30,000 bases of DNA from Sphaeroforma sirkka (Eukaryota; Opisthokonta; Ichthyosporea; Ichthyophonida): contig LUCW03001488.1 of NCBI GenBank assembly GCA_001586965.3, positions 22,501 through 52,500 on the forward strand, read 5' to 3'. Positions 1 through 28,530 of the stretch are shown piece after piece. A program made the position numbers and the translations under genes. Positions within the stretch are counted from its first letter, which is position 1. The number at the start of each line of letters is the position of its first letter. A model generated the notes under the pieces. The model was not told the DNA's origin, did not search any database, and worked only from the letters and a program-made list of their open reading frames with translations.

Positions 1-209
1 CATATATGTATATATATAATATGTGTATATATATAGATAGATATATTATATGTATGGTGACCACGTCAAGAAGCTTTTATACGGGTTAAGAGCTTATCTC
101 GTAATACTAGGTAATGCTTTACTTGGTATTACTGAGTAACACTAAGTAATGATTTGCACACCACATTGAGTGCTCAAATCTACTCATACACATACACATA
201 CATATATAG

Positions 210-262
<53 letters not shown>

Positions 263-362
263 TATTTATATATATATTTATATATATTATATATATTTTC
301 ATGTATCGAGTCATATACACAAATAAATATAGTTGGTGTTCGCACCTTCGGTTTTTGTAGAC
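1..362. other. Upstream region of the PDK1 gene
   Basis: It contains (AT)n at 1-55 and 210-300, and a short repeat of TACTRRGTAA-like words at 100-150. No convincing promoter can be chosen because TATA-like sequence is everywhere. Confidence 0.5.
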
Positions 363-16249
<15,887 letters not shown>

Positions 16250-16663
16250 CTTTTTCATTAAAAAAGTACGCGAGAATCAACAATGATATCTTGAGCAGCG
16301 AGACTATTCCATGCCGCAGCGCTATAACCGTGGCGTGTCTACGAAGCTCAAATCTCAATTGTGATTGCAAAAGTGTTCGGGTTTACTTACATTGAACGCA
16401 CTCTGTAAAGTTTTTTTTTGTTTTAATTGTAGAGTATGTAGCATATATATCTCGTGTGTAAAATGAACTTAGGGAACGTGCGAGGGCCTTGCAAGGACAT
16501 TTATTGCAATGCTGCCATTGTTAGACTGCAGCGTATATTTATATAAATCTAACGTTGATGCGTTTTTTTTTTTTTTTGAGTAGTATGTTGCTTTATATAG
16601 TTTATGTGCTATCTACTATCTACTCACACACACACACTCATATACACACATATACACACATAG

Positions 16664-16695
<32 letters not shown>

Positions 16696-16731
16696 TTTAT
16701 ATTTTATATTATATATATAATATATATATAT

Positions 16732-16766
<35 letters not shown>

Positions 16767-16778
16767 TATTTATGTATA

Positions 16779-16813
<35 letters not shown>

Positions 16814-16839
16814 GTATATATATACATATATATTATGTG

Positions 16840-16875
<36 letters not shown>

Positions 16876-17377
16876 ATTATATATATAATATATATATATA
16901 TATTATTATATAATATACACATACATATACATACATATATGTACATAATATGTAATAATATAATGCACATACATATGAACATTAATACATACATACATAT
17001 TACTACATATTATAATGCCATATACATTATACCATGGTTGTATTGGTTGTATACATATATTATATATATGTATTATAAACAATAATAATAAACATTACAT
17101 ACATATACACATATAATTATATTGCATACATTGCAATATATATATAATAATATATATATTATATATGTATATATTATATATATATTATTACATATATATA
17201 CATATATATATACATATATATTATATATATATGAATATATAAATATATAAATATGCACATACATATGATAATATATATATTATATATATATAACATATAT
17301 AATATATATATATTATATATATATATATATATTATATATAGATATATTCATATATATATAAATATATATATACATAC

Positions 17378-17413
<36 letters not shown>

Positions 17414-17740
17414 GTTTATATAAATATATATATATATGTGAGTGAGTGAGTGAATGAGTGTGCGTTATGCATGTGTGTGTGTATGTTGACATTTGAGAAA
17501 TTTTCTGTGAATGAGAGCTTTGTGTTTGTAAATAGGGCCTCGAATTGCACCCAACAAAATTCAAATGTTTCAACTGTTTTATTGAGATGTACCGTGTGTT
17601 GTCGTATGGCGTGAATCGGCGTTCTGAATAAGTATTCATGTCAAATATTAGGTAATAATATATACTCTATTGTTTTAAACCGACACTGTTTGTTTACCTA
17701 TCTTGTTATGACACTATACGGCCTAGCATAATTGTAGGAA
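16250..17740. repeat. Intergenic AT-rich microsatellite region
   Basis: The first 300 bases past the PDK1 stop are plain. From 16620 to 17440 the sequence is nearly all TATA/TAATA/CATA repeats. The apparent open frames are low complexity. Confidence 0.8.
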
Positions 17741-18284
17741 TCCAGTTATCATACTCCATATGGTCTGTGATCGGGTTTGCGGAGGTATTAATCGTACTAT
17801 CTTCACCAGTCATCCATATTTAGCATCCAATCGATATCCTAACTCGACCACCACAACATGTGTTGCAAATCGGTCCCATATGGTCTTCACATCCTCGAGG
17901 TGCCTTCATACAAGGAACCTTGTTGTCAATCTTCCGATATCCATGAGAGTTGATGAGCACCACAAAGTTCAGACGTGCACCGCATGGTCGGAGGAGATAA
18001 ATTCTAATGTTCTTATGCTCCTGGGGCTCTCGGGTCAAAGCACGATCGAGTTTTCCATTACAACTTTACCGGTGTAGGTGTAATTACTATACCAAGAGAA
18101 CAGGTAGTGCGTGCATCCACATGTCTTCGGGATTTTGGAGTATGCAAGGGTGAGACCGTATATGACTGACATGGTGTCCTCGAATGTATTCCCAATGGAG
18201 TACTCGACGGTGCCATTCTTTGTAATTGTGTTGCCGATGATGATGTTTCAATCGATGGGGATGAGATAAAGTCAACGGCAGCAG
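17741..18284. other. Intergenic stretch with no recognised gene
   Basis: Balanced base composition with a 105-codon + frame (17760-18077) and a 72-codon - frame (17820-18038). I recognise no domain in either. It could be a decayed gene or element fragment. Confidence 0.35.
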
Positions 18285-18780
18285 CGATAGTGCAGCAGTC
18301 ATTTTCTTTGGTGGGATATCATGTGGTGACTGAGAAGGCACGTTAGTAGCAATTGAGATTGCTACTGGTAACTGCGATAGTGCAATTATAGTCTTCATTG
18401 GTGAGATGTCATGTGGTACCTGAGAAGCTACAGCATTGGCACTTGGATTGCTACTGGTAAATGCGATAGTGCAATTTTAATCTTTTCTGGTGGGATAGCA
18501 TGTGGTGTCTGAGAAGGTATTAGCAATAGTAATTGCGATTGCTACTGGTAACTGCGATAGTGCAATTAAAGTTTGCATTGGTGGGATAGCATGGGATGCC
18601 TGAGAAAGTAAGCAATAGTAATTGGGATTGCTACTTGTATCTGCGATAGTGCAATTATAGTCTTCATTGGTGGGATAGCATGTGTTGCCTGAGAAGATAC
18701 AGCATTAGCACTTGGGATTGGCACTGGTAGTTGTTATGGGGCAGTCATAGTATTTTTTGGCCAAATAACATGCGGTGACT
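18285..18780. repeat. Tandem array with about 90-bp unit
   Basis: Five to six copies with shared blocks GCGATAGTGCAATTATAG, TTGGTGGGATAGCATGTGGT, CTGAGAAGGTA and ATTGGGATTGCTACTGGTAA. It lies between the convergent 3' ends. Confidence 0.93.
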
Positions 18781-18834
18781 CTAGTTTCCCACCGAGTGAA
18801 TCCCTGAGTATCAATCAGACCACCCCTCTCAGTT

Positions 18835-19045
18835 CTGACCTTCATCTAGACTGCTCTAGCCCACCAGGGTGACGCCCTGGGTTTGTATAGTTCCACAGAC
18901 GTATTTGTAAACCACTCTCTTTCCTGTCGTGGCCCACGAGAACGAGGCCCTGACTGTTCTAGTCCACTAGAATGACGCCATGACTCTGTTGTATGGTCGT
19001 GCAGGCATGGTTGTAAAAGAGTCATTTTCCTGTCCTGATGAACGA
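18835..19045. repeat. Two-copy degenerate repeat of about 120 bp
   Basis: GACTGCTCTAGCCCACCAGG, GTGACGCCCTGG at 18849 recurs as GACTGTTCTAGTCCACTAGA, ATGACGCCATGA at 18951. It is followed in both by TTGTA and (AC)CACTCTC/GAGTCATT then TCCTGTC. Confidence 0.7.
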
Positions 19046-19926
19046 CATATCGTTTGCGTAGCCGATATGTGGCTACGTTCATTTAAATTACTGTTCAGGC
19101 GACATGTAGCGGCAGGGTATCCCCTTTGTAGTATACTGGATCGTGTTGACCACTTTTAACCCTGTTTTAAACACTTCCCCGCCATATTTATACGCACACA
19201 CATCCACACCCGTACACCCCCATATATACTATACATGTTGTAGTAAGTCGCACAAGATAACTGTATCTCAACGTACTCCCCTCGTATAAGGGGTGGCGTT
19301 GTTCATTTTTTTGAACTAATGCTGTTACTATCATTTTGGGCATGTGTCTTATCCTAATCAGTTTTTGTCTGATTGGGTAAACCAGGTTCAAATTGTAGTC
19401 TCTAATAAAACCTTAATAATAAATAAACAATAACCCTACTCAAGGACTTCCTGACTACAGTGTCCTCATGTATGTACATATACATATAAACACACGCCTT
19501 TCTGAAATGTCGGCTAAGATGAACCTTTTTCTGATTTTCGTCACTCGAATTACTAAGCGTTGATTATTCCACGCATATCCCAAGTATCATCACAAGCGGT
19601 TGATAGGAGCATCGAGGAAAAAGTTTTTCAAGGTGGGCGGGCCACTACTGGCGAGCACACAAGCCGTAATCAACAAATCGGAAACTGCAGCAGGAGTGAC
19701 CATCTACTTTATGAAATCAGTTTTTCTTCAAATGATGTTGCACGTTAACGCTAACAACACGTATCGTATGATAGCACTAGCAACACACGAATTCGCCCAT
19801 ATGCAGAACTAGCTAGTATCGATATCTACTACAGCTCAAAAGGGTTTGTGTATTTTATTGTTTTTACTTTTATCTACTTTTACATGTCGTTACTCCCGAC
19901 GCTTTCGGCATAGGCTATCTAGGCTA
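19046..19926. other. Intergenic / 3' flank of the minus-strand gene
   Basis: A 70-codon + frame at 19600-19812 is the longest non-repetitive frame and is unrecognised. AT-rich near 19380-19440. No support for a gene. Confidence 0.4.
19854..19859 (-). promoter_or_regulatory. Possible poly(A) signal AATAAA for the minus-strand gene
   Basis: A canonical hexamer on the minus strand about 70 bases downstream of the proposed stop codon. AT-rich surroundings make a chance match easy. Confidence 0.4.
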
Positions 19927-20028
19927 TCAGAGCAGGTATTTATCCGTCAGACCCAGATTCCAGAACTGCTGAATCCCATCGTGCTCGTAGAACATTGGCT
20001 GTTGTTTGATAAAGTCGAAAGGTTTTTG
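19927..20028 (-). CDS. Probable last exon of lyase-family gene
   Basis: A frame ending at TGA 19927-19929 reads QKPFDFIKQQPMFYEHDGIQ, QFWNLGLTDKYLL. Its polar/aromatic composition suits a C-terminal tail after exon 14. The AATAAA on the same strand at 19854-19859, about 70 bases past the stop, fits a poly(A) signal. The 5' boundary is unresolved: an in-frame TGA lies at 20035-20037 and no AG falls between it and the exon. Confidence 0.55.
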   Translation of the reverse strand, partial: QKPFDFIKQQPMFYEHDGIQQFWNLGLTDKYLL

Positions 20029-23000
20029 TAATTGTCAAGCACAGTATGGCTCAGTACGCGTCTTCATATGGTCGTATATACAAATGTAAAGGACAATATT
20101 AAACTTCTGGCTCATGTACCTGCAGTTAAATGTCCAAAAAAAAAAAAAGACAAAGAGTTTCCTATGGCCTCACATATGTTGCTGTGAGCTAGCTTGTGTA
20201 TTTCTCGTCCTACAGAGACATGAGTTTTAACTATACTGTCTACACACACACACACACACACGCATATGGAAACGGATATATGACCAACTACATACATGCA
20301 GCCTTTTAACTCGCATAAACATATAGTGATATCTTCAACCACCTTCCAAAATAAATGGACTATAAGTCTTTGCAGAGATGATAAAAAGCACTCTTGCCCT
20401 GTTATAGGTTTTTGCAAATTTCCGTTCCATGCAAGCTTGCAATCATCAGAGATTTTCAAAACCCATAAGCTCACCTTGGTCTCGTAAAAACCCGGTTTAG
20501 GGTATCTTTCTGATCCCTGCACGCGCTCCAGCTCCGGATACTGTAACGACGCCCAGTAGTACAGCGGGATCATCCTTCGCATATCCGTGATCTTCTCTTG
20601 GTCATGTTTCCAAGTAGAGTTAAAGTACGGTATGGCGAATGTGGCACCCCTATACAGGGGTGGGGTGGGGTCGGTCGAGCGCTTGAACTGAAACATGTCT
20701 ATCCCAACATTCAACGCCAACCGTGCTAATGTGTACCATCTGCGCAGTAGGAGGGTGAGAGTAGGGGAGGGGGGGGTGTGCAATACGGCAAGTATTAGGT
20801 AGACGATATATATATGTATATATGTATATATACGAATGACTGTAAGCGCGAACTTAGACTCTATATGAAGGTACGAGGGTGGGGCGATCGAGTACTTAGC
20901 CTGAGAACGTTAACACCATCGAGTACTTACCCTGATAACGTGAACATCATGTAGTGCAGCTGAGTCTCGCGGATCATTTCGTGCGGTAACGAACCATCGT
21001 CTGCAAACTGACTCAAGAGCCGCCCTCGAGCCACATCTACATGGTTGATCAACCTGTGATGTTGTATGGGACAGCGTACGAAGGATAAGTTTTGTATATG
21101 TATACTATAAGCTGTACATATATGTACTATAAGCTGTACATATATATACTATAAGCTGTACATATATATACTATAAGCTGTACATATATATACTATAAGC
21201 TGTGCATATATATACTATAAGCTGTATATATATATTCTATAAGCTGTACATATATATACTATAAGCTATACATATATGTATATACTATAAGCTGTACATA
21301 TATATACTATAAGCGGTACATATATATACTATAAGCTGTACATATATATACTATAAGCTGTGCATATATATACCTATAAGCTGTATATATATATTCTATA
21401 AGCTGTACATATATATACTATAAGCTATACATATATGTATATACTATAAGCTGTACATATATATATATATACACTACCCTCTACCTTCCAAGTGGAGGTG
21501 GTCTGCATGACGGGTGCAATGGATATCACTTAGATGCATAGTAACTTCCACACGTCTCTCACATATTTTACAGCAATTATAGGAGTATAAATCTGAATAT
21601 GCTTACAGTATATGGTTGGTAACGCATACTATTCACCCCACGTCGCTTAATACAGTGCTTTATAGTTCAGATAGAAACAACTGTACATTTACTCGAGATA
21701 GGGAGGTTAGCGTATACGCCAGGACAGCCCAAAAAATACATTGAAAATACACAACAATCTGGGATACGTGTGGCGATTCTGGTCGGTATTTCCACCCTGT
21801 GTTGCCAGGGTGTGAATAGCAAGGCAGGTCCATACATACAGAGTTACATCAGATTTGCACCGAAGGATTGGCCGCCTATACCAGATAAGTGTAATACACA
21901 CCTGGGAATGTCACCGACAAAGGCCAGTAGCGCACTCATCTGTACGTCGAAGTAGACGCCGTGGTTATTGGGACTCTGGTACTCTCCTATGCCTTGTTTG
22001 GAGGACCTCAGGTATGCAATGTACGCTCTGAAGCAACCGATAGGTAACGAAAATACAGTTACTACGGGCAAGGGCTTGTGTAATCCTACCATGTGCACGG
22101 CAAAGCTTATACTTGTTATAAGGAGTGTGTTGCTGATGGCATGCCTTGTTTGTCCTATTATATCCACAGGAAAGCTTATAATGTCGTATAAAAGGGTATA
22201 TGTTGCTGATGATGCGGCTTATTAATCTTACCATATCCACGGGAAAGCATACAATGTCACATAATGGGGTATATGTTGTGTTGGCGATGGGTGGATATAT
22301 ACACCGTCATCAACCAGAATGATCTATCTCGTGCGGATAGTGTTGGTCTCACACATCTGTTGCATGATATACCGTATCAGTGTCATATGTCGCATGTAGT
22401 GGATTGTTAACCAAAAATGTTAGAGTGATCGCCCCGCCTGCTGTGATACTACCCGATATTGATAAACCCTAAACCCCTAAAACCTACCCAGGGTAAACCT
22501 CAAATCCTACCCGGGGGTAAGACATCAGGGATTGACTTAAGGGATACGCAGTTTGGTTCTATTGCTCAGAAGACTTTCATAAACAATGGTTTACATCTGT
22601 GCCATCGGAAGTTGAAGCTCGTTCTTGTTATGGATAGGCCAATCACAAAGGCTATAACTTATAAGCCTCTTTTTACAGAGTGTGTGTCTCGAATGAAGTT
22701 CACTGTAATTCGCAGGCCTCACTGAGCGTGCAGGTATCAGACTTCTCACAGTACCACAACACATGCACATACTTGAACCAACTGGTTAGCTTTGAGGAGT
22801 CGCTCTTCTTCAGTTCGCCAGACCGTTTGACCATTCTGAGGATATATGACGGCACTAAAATGTCAGTACATTGTCAATAGCAGACTTTCTAAACCCTAAC
22901 TTAAAAAAAATGCGTATGTATTCTCAACCTTTGCCCATATATAGGAACTCCTCTTTTCGGTCACGTTTACCTCACAATGTCCAGGAAGAAGTAAAAGTCC

Positions 23001-26000
23001 TTGAACTCAATAACTCCCGTTGACTCTCCCAGGTTGTGGTTTTCTCCCCAGTGGATCTGTGGTGGTACGGTGTTGAGTGCAGTAGATAATTTAAAGTATT
23101 AAAAAAGTATTTAAATTGTTTTTTAAAACGTGTTAGAAGCATCAAAAAGTATTCAAAGTATTAGAAGTCAGTACAATTATTAGTAGTGGAGAAAATCAAA
23201 GTATGGAAAAGCCAGTACAATGTTAAAATATGGAGTCCACATCCACATATCTCACCACACATACCGATCTGGATATATAGGAACAAACCATTGATGAAAC
23301 CACGAAACATATCCTTGTATTTCATATCGCTCTAAGCAATCTATGTATAACATTGTAATCCGAATATGAAAAAAAATGTGTGTGTTTTTTTCAGCTCCTA
23401 GTAAAAGACAGATTGATAACAAAAAAATGAGGCTATAACATATCAGACAGCTAGATATTGTACGACACACATTGCATTGTAACCGTACTACATAAACTAA
23501 GTAGCATCAGTTATCTCGTATGGCACAACATATACTACATATATAGATACATAAGTACATAGTTACATATACATACACACACATATAATTTTTATATACA
23601 TACAATATATATCTAAACTAAGTAGTATCAGCTATCTTCTAGCACAGATAAAACTGTGAACCATGTACATGCATTTAGTAGCTACAGATATGTTCTATGA
23701 CACGGCATGCTGTGAGTAGAATATATGCACGTAATAGCCCTAGCTATCCTTTAGTGGACAATGCTCAAGGATTTTAATGGTTTATCTGATCCCTCTAAGC
23801 ATCAAATTTAAAAACCCGAAGTTGTGAACGAGTACTTACCTGCGCATACTTGCTGTGTGGATTCATCCTCGTGTTTTCGTTCACGAACCACACCTTTATA
23901 TTGCGAGCAGCAACTTGAGCGTATTTCTGGTCGCCGGTGAAATAGTGGGCTGTAACAGTAATGTAACAGGGGAGAGTATATCAAAAGCTACAACCACACA
24001 TACAATGATGTAAAGCCTGAGAACACATTCAAAGCTACAGCCACACAAACAACGATAAAAAGCCATTCATAGCTACAACCACACAAACAATGATATAAAA
24101 CCATTCATAGCTACAACCACACATACAATGATAAGAAACCATGCTTTAGCCATAGCCACAATCACACATACAAACAGCCACACATAGAAATATAAAAGCA
24201 GAGATCGCACGGGCATACCGAGGCCAAGGCACGTGGTGTTGCCATACATCGCAGCCAGACGCGTACGATCGAACTTGTCGCTCTCCTTGTCGTACAACTC
24301 AGTGCCTGTCAGATACGAACCAGAATGTGAAATCAGTACTCAGAGACTTGAATATGAATATGGATAGGGCTATGAATATGAATAATATATATATATATAT
24401 ATATATACATTCGATGCGACCCATACAGGCGACAGCAGAGATGTCGGACAGCTTAGCCTGAGTTCGTTGTTCGAACTCGATGTTAAACAAAATGCTCGGA
24501 TACCCTGGCATGTCCCACACATTCGTTCTTTTGTGACGGTAATACCTCATCGTCGGACTAATAGGAGGGGTTTTTTTCCACATTACGTACTTTTACGTTC
24601 ATAATTTTAAACATGGCGGTGAGACATACATTCAGGCCATTTTTAATAACGGTGCGCTTGATACCTGCAAAGTAGACCTACTTGCCTACAGTACAGTTTT
24701 GACCTACTTCAGCACACCTTTAGTATTATCCTTAGGTACACCTATAATACCACACTTTAGTATATCCACCTGGCAAACCTTTAGTAATATACTGAAGTAT
24801 ACCCGTAGTACCGCACTGTAGTCTACCTACCTGGCACACGTTGGCCGTCCAGTCTGATATAAGGCAGTCCATTGCGCGTGTTTGGGTTGGGCCAGAAGTA
24901 CGGCTTGGGCGTATAGTAGTCGTGAACGTCACGGCTGTGATGGTTTGGTTTGTGCAGGAAAGTAGAGACAGTTGAGCGCTGCTACAGGAGGAATATATAT
25001 ATATATATTAATATATATATATCAAACACACACACATAAAGCAACACAAACGCAAAACACAAACACAAACACACACACACATATCTATATCTATATATAT
25101 ATATATATCTATATATATATATATATATGCAAACACAAACACATACATAGCATACAGAATATTTTTATTATTTTTTATTCATAGAGTACAGAATATCGCA
25201 AGGTAGCTATGTACAAGTGTTGGGTATACATTTGGTCCCACTACGCCTTTAATACTCAACAGTACACCGCCAGGCAACACGCCTATAGGGTTATAGGGTT
25301 TCAATAAAAACCTGAACCCTAAATATATGCAAGAAGGCAGAAATCCGTACGCATGCACTCTGTAGGTACTCACGATTGAGAGCGTGTTTTGTTTTACATA
25401 CTTCAGTTATGTACAAAGGAATACATGTATGTATACATACACTCGTGCAAGCGAGAATGATGTACATGAGTCATGTACAAAGGAAAACAAGTATGTATAC
25501 ATATACTCGTGCAAGCGAGAGTGATGTACATGAGTAAGTACTATAAATAGAACTAGAATGGTACCTGGGCGGTCTCTCGGTCTTTCTGATGACACTCCAC
25601 GGCCCCTGCGTCAGGGCGTAGTCGGCGCATTCCGTCAACTTTCTGAAACGGACAGTGTATAAATAGATTTTGTTCAGAGTTTCGTGGCAACAGCTGTGGT
25701 GGTTTTGCAAAGACGGATTTGGGTGCGGGTGAATCTCACTCATTTCAATACACTTAATACTGTAACACTTAAATCGAGACACTCAGCTTGTACGAGCAAC
25801 TCGTGTAGTGCGCAACGCCGGGATATATTAGTAGGAGGAAACAGGCAGCCACACACACACACACATTTATATATATGAATGTGCTTCAGGAAATCTTATT
25901 CTAAGTATTCCCAGGGCCGTACTCACAAATGATCTATGTAACTCTTGAATTCCTGCACTTGTCAATGCATGAAACACGCACAGTCACGTCCTCACACCAG

Positions 26001-28040
26001 CATATACTTATGGCACTCGTCTGATACACGACGCCACCTGGGCATACGCATCAGCTATGACGAACACACAGGCAACAGTCATCCAATTGCTTTTTGACCA
26101 CAGAACGAAGATATGTATAACTATTCTGCGACACGTATCAACTCAATATACAGCACCCAGAGCGCACACAAACACGGTGCGAGGCGCTAATAAATACAAG
26201 AACACAAATCAATAAGTTTGTACACAACACGGTATGGATTGACATACAAAGCACGCCCACTTAAACGCTTTGCGACTACTTACTCAACCACACTGTCCAG
26301 ATGCCCTCCTTTGCCCGCCTTCCACGCATCCCGTTCCCGTTGTAGTACGGTTTCATTAAACGCCATAAACGTGTCTCTAGTGAAGCCAGTCTTTGTCTTG
26401 ATGTTCTGCTGCCGCGCCCGATTGAGCAGGAGCTGTGTGTACGCACACGAGAGCATAGACATGCATGTGTATAGGCATGGTGTGTGTACGCACACGAGAG
26501 CATAGAGCGAGTGTTGGATCACGAAGAACTCACAGGAAACGACTGCGATGAGGTTGTACTACACATGACACATGCATGTTTATAGGCATGCTGTACGGAT
26601 ATAGCATTCAATATTCGTGATATCTATGCAGTTGAGTGTGTTGGTTATGAGACTGAAGTATATCATTGAGTGTATTTTTGTCGCTATGAGGGTCAAAGAT
26701 TGCCACAGAATGCATTCTGAGGTACCAGAGTACCAGGAAATGTCTGCAGCTACTTGTAATAGCGTTGACGAGCACAAGGGTACGTCTATAACTACTTGTA
26801 ATAGCGTTGAACTGACCGCCGAATGAGGTGCGAAGGAGTGACTATATCTACACATCCTCACGAACACAGCCGCAAGAGCTTTCCACCTCAAACTTTCATT
26901 GCGCATAAGCAAATATCAAATCTAAACCAGCTTAGAACACCCTAAACAAACACGAATACCGCCTAAGCAGACACTCTAGATAGGCAAAAAAGAAAAGACA
27001 AGATAAAAACCAAAGAAAAAACACTTTAAATTCTCTACATTGCACCAGTAACCAACCTGGATTCCTTCTGATCGGTGTACACCTCTGGCCACAATTGCTC
27101 CTGACTTCTCCAGAGCACCTTGTCCTGAATATAATCGGGCCACCCATCCTGCTTTTTGGACCGTGTTGGGACCCGAGACGTCATCTGAGAGTTTGCTGGA
27201 CCTCGTTTTGTCTGTGAGGTAAAAAGTAGATACAGTAATCAGGAGACGGTTGTATGTGCGAACTCACTTCAATAAGCTAACACAGCGACATTTCATTATG
27301 AAACATGGGTGCGTACAACTGGGGGCAACGGTACGGTTATGGTATACAAATGATCCTATGCCGATCTACAGCAACTTGACCATTTACATAGGCGAGACCA
27401 CATACAAATTAATACTTCGTTACTTCATATACCGTCGTCTAGTGCACCCTATCAAACAATACCCTTAAAAACAGAAACAAAGTGGTGTACCTATATATCC
27501 ATGTAAGATACACCTACACATATACATACACGCATAGAGCATACATGCGTATATAAAACTATAAACAATACGAGTATACAGGCATACACGCGTACAAAAA
27601 ACACATTCAGAGCCAAACACACATTAGTACCTACAGGTATACAGTCACGAGAGTAACTCAATATTACAATGACTACCCGCGGATACTCCCAAACACAAAC
27701 CACCCCGGGAGAAACCAACATACCACATACTCTATCCGTAAACACCAAGTCACAGACGCCGTTCTCATGAATAGTCCCTGACCAACATAACACACACTCC
27801 CACACACTCCATCCATAAACACTAAGTCACTTACGCTGTTCCCACGAGTAGTCTCTTGGCCACCTATCCCAAGGACCCGGAATACCCAATCGATAAAGAA
27901 TCTCTACTTTGGGTCTACGGCCGTATCGCAAGGTTTCATCAAAGAGCTCTGATGCCTCTCTGTGGAACATGACCTGAGGCTCTTCCTGCAAGGGATGTTG
28001 AGATAGTAGAGGTACCAGGAGTCCGGTAAGATACTACTGA

Positions 28041-28100
<60 letters not shown>

Positions 28101-28154
28101 CAAACCCAAATGTATATGAATATATAAATGAAGAATATACATATACATATAAGT

Positions 28155-28188
<34 letters not shown>

Positions 28189-28493
28189 GTAAATATAAAT
28201 ATATACGTACATACGTACATACGTACGTACATACATATTTAAACTCTCACCCCTAAATTCTATTATATAAGAAGACATCCTTTGTGTATTTAAGTGTATA
28301 TTCATATATGTAATTTGTATATGTACATGTATAGATATAGATGTATAAGTAAGTACATATGTACATATACAATATATATACATATGCATATACATAGACA
28401 TACACTTACGTACATACGTACATATATCCAATCACATACGTATACAAATATATACATACACATAAATTATATATACTCTGTTTATCCTAAAAA

Positions 28494-28530
<37 letters not shown>

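Noticed and set aside
17760-18077. Possible transposon-derived coding fragment
   Set aside because: No recognisable motif in any frame; left as unassigned sequence.
19600-20031. Plus-strand frames of 60-70 codons near the lyase 3' end
   Set aside because: No recognisable domain; the second is antisense to the more convincing last lyase exon.
20112-20475. Continuation of the 223-codon minus frame beyond lyase exon 14
   Set aside because: Residues after FYETK lose family character, a GTGAGC donor sits exactly there, and the stretch includes AC and poly-A tracts.
27040-27211. Alternative lyase exon 4 frame with WPDYIQDKVLWRSQEQLWPE
   Set aside because: Looks protein-like, but splice phases on both sides fit only the other frame (GWVARLYSG).
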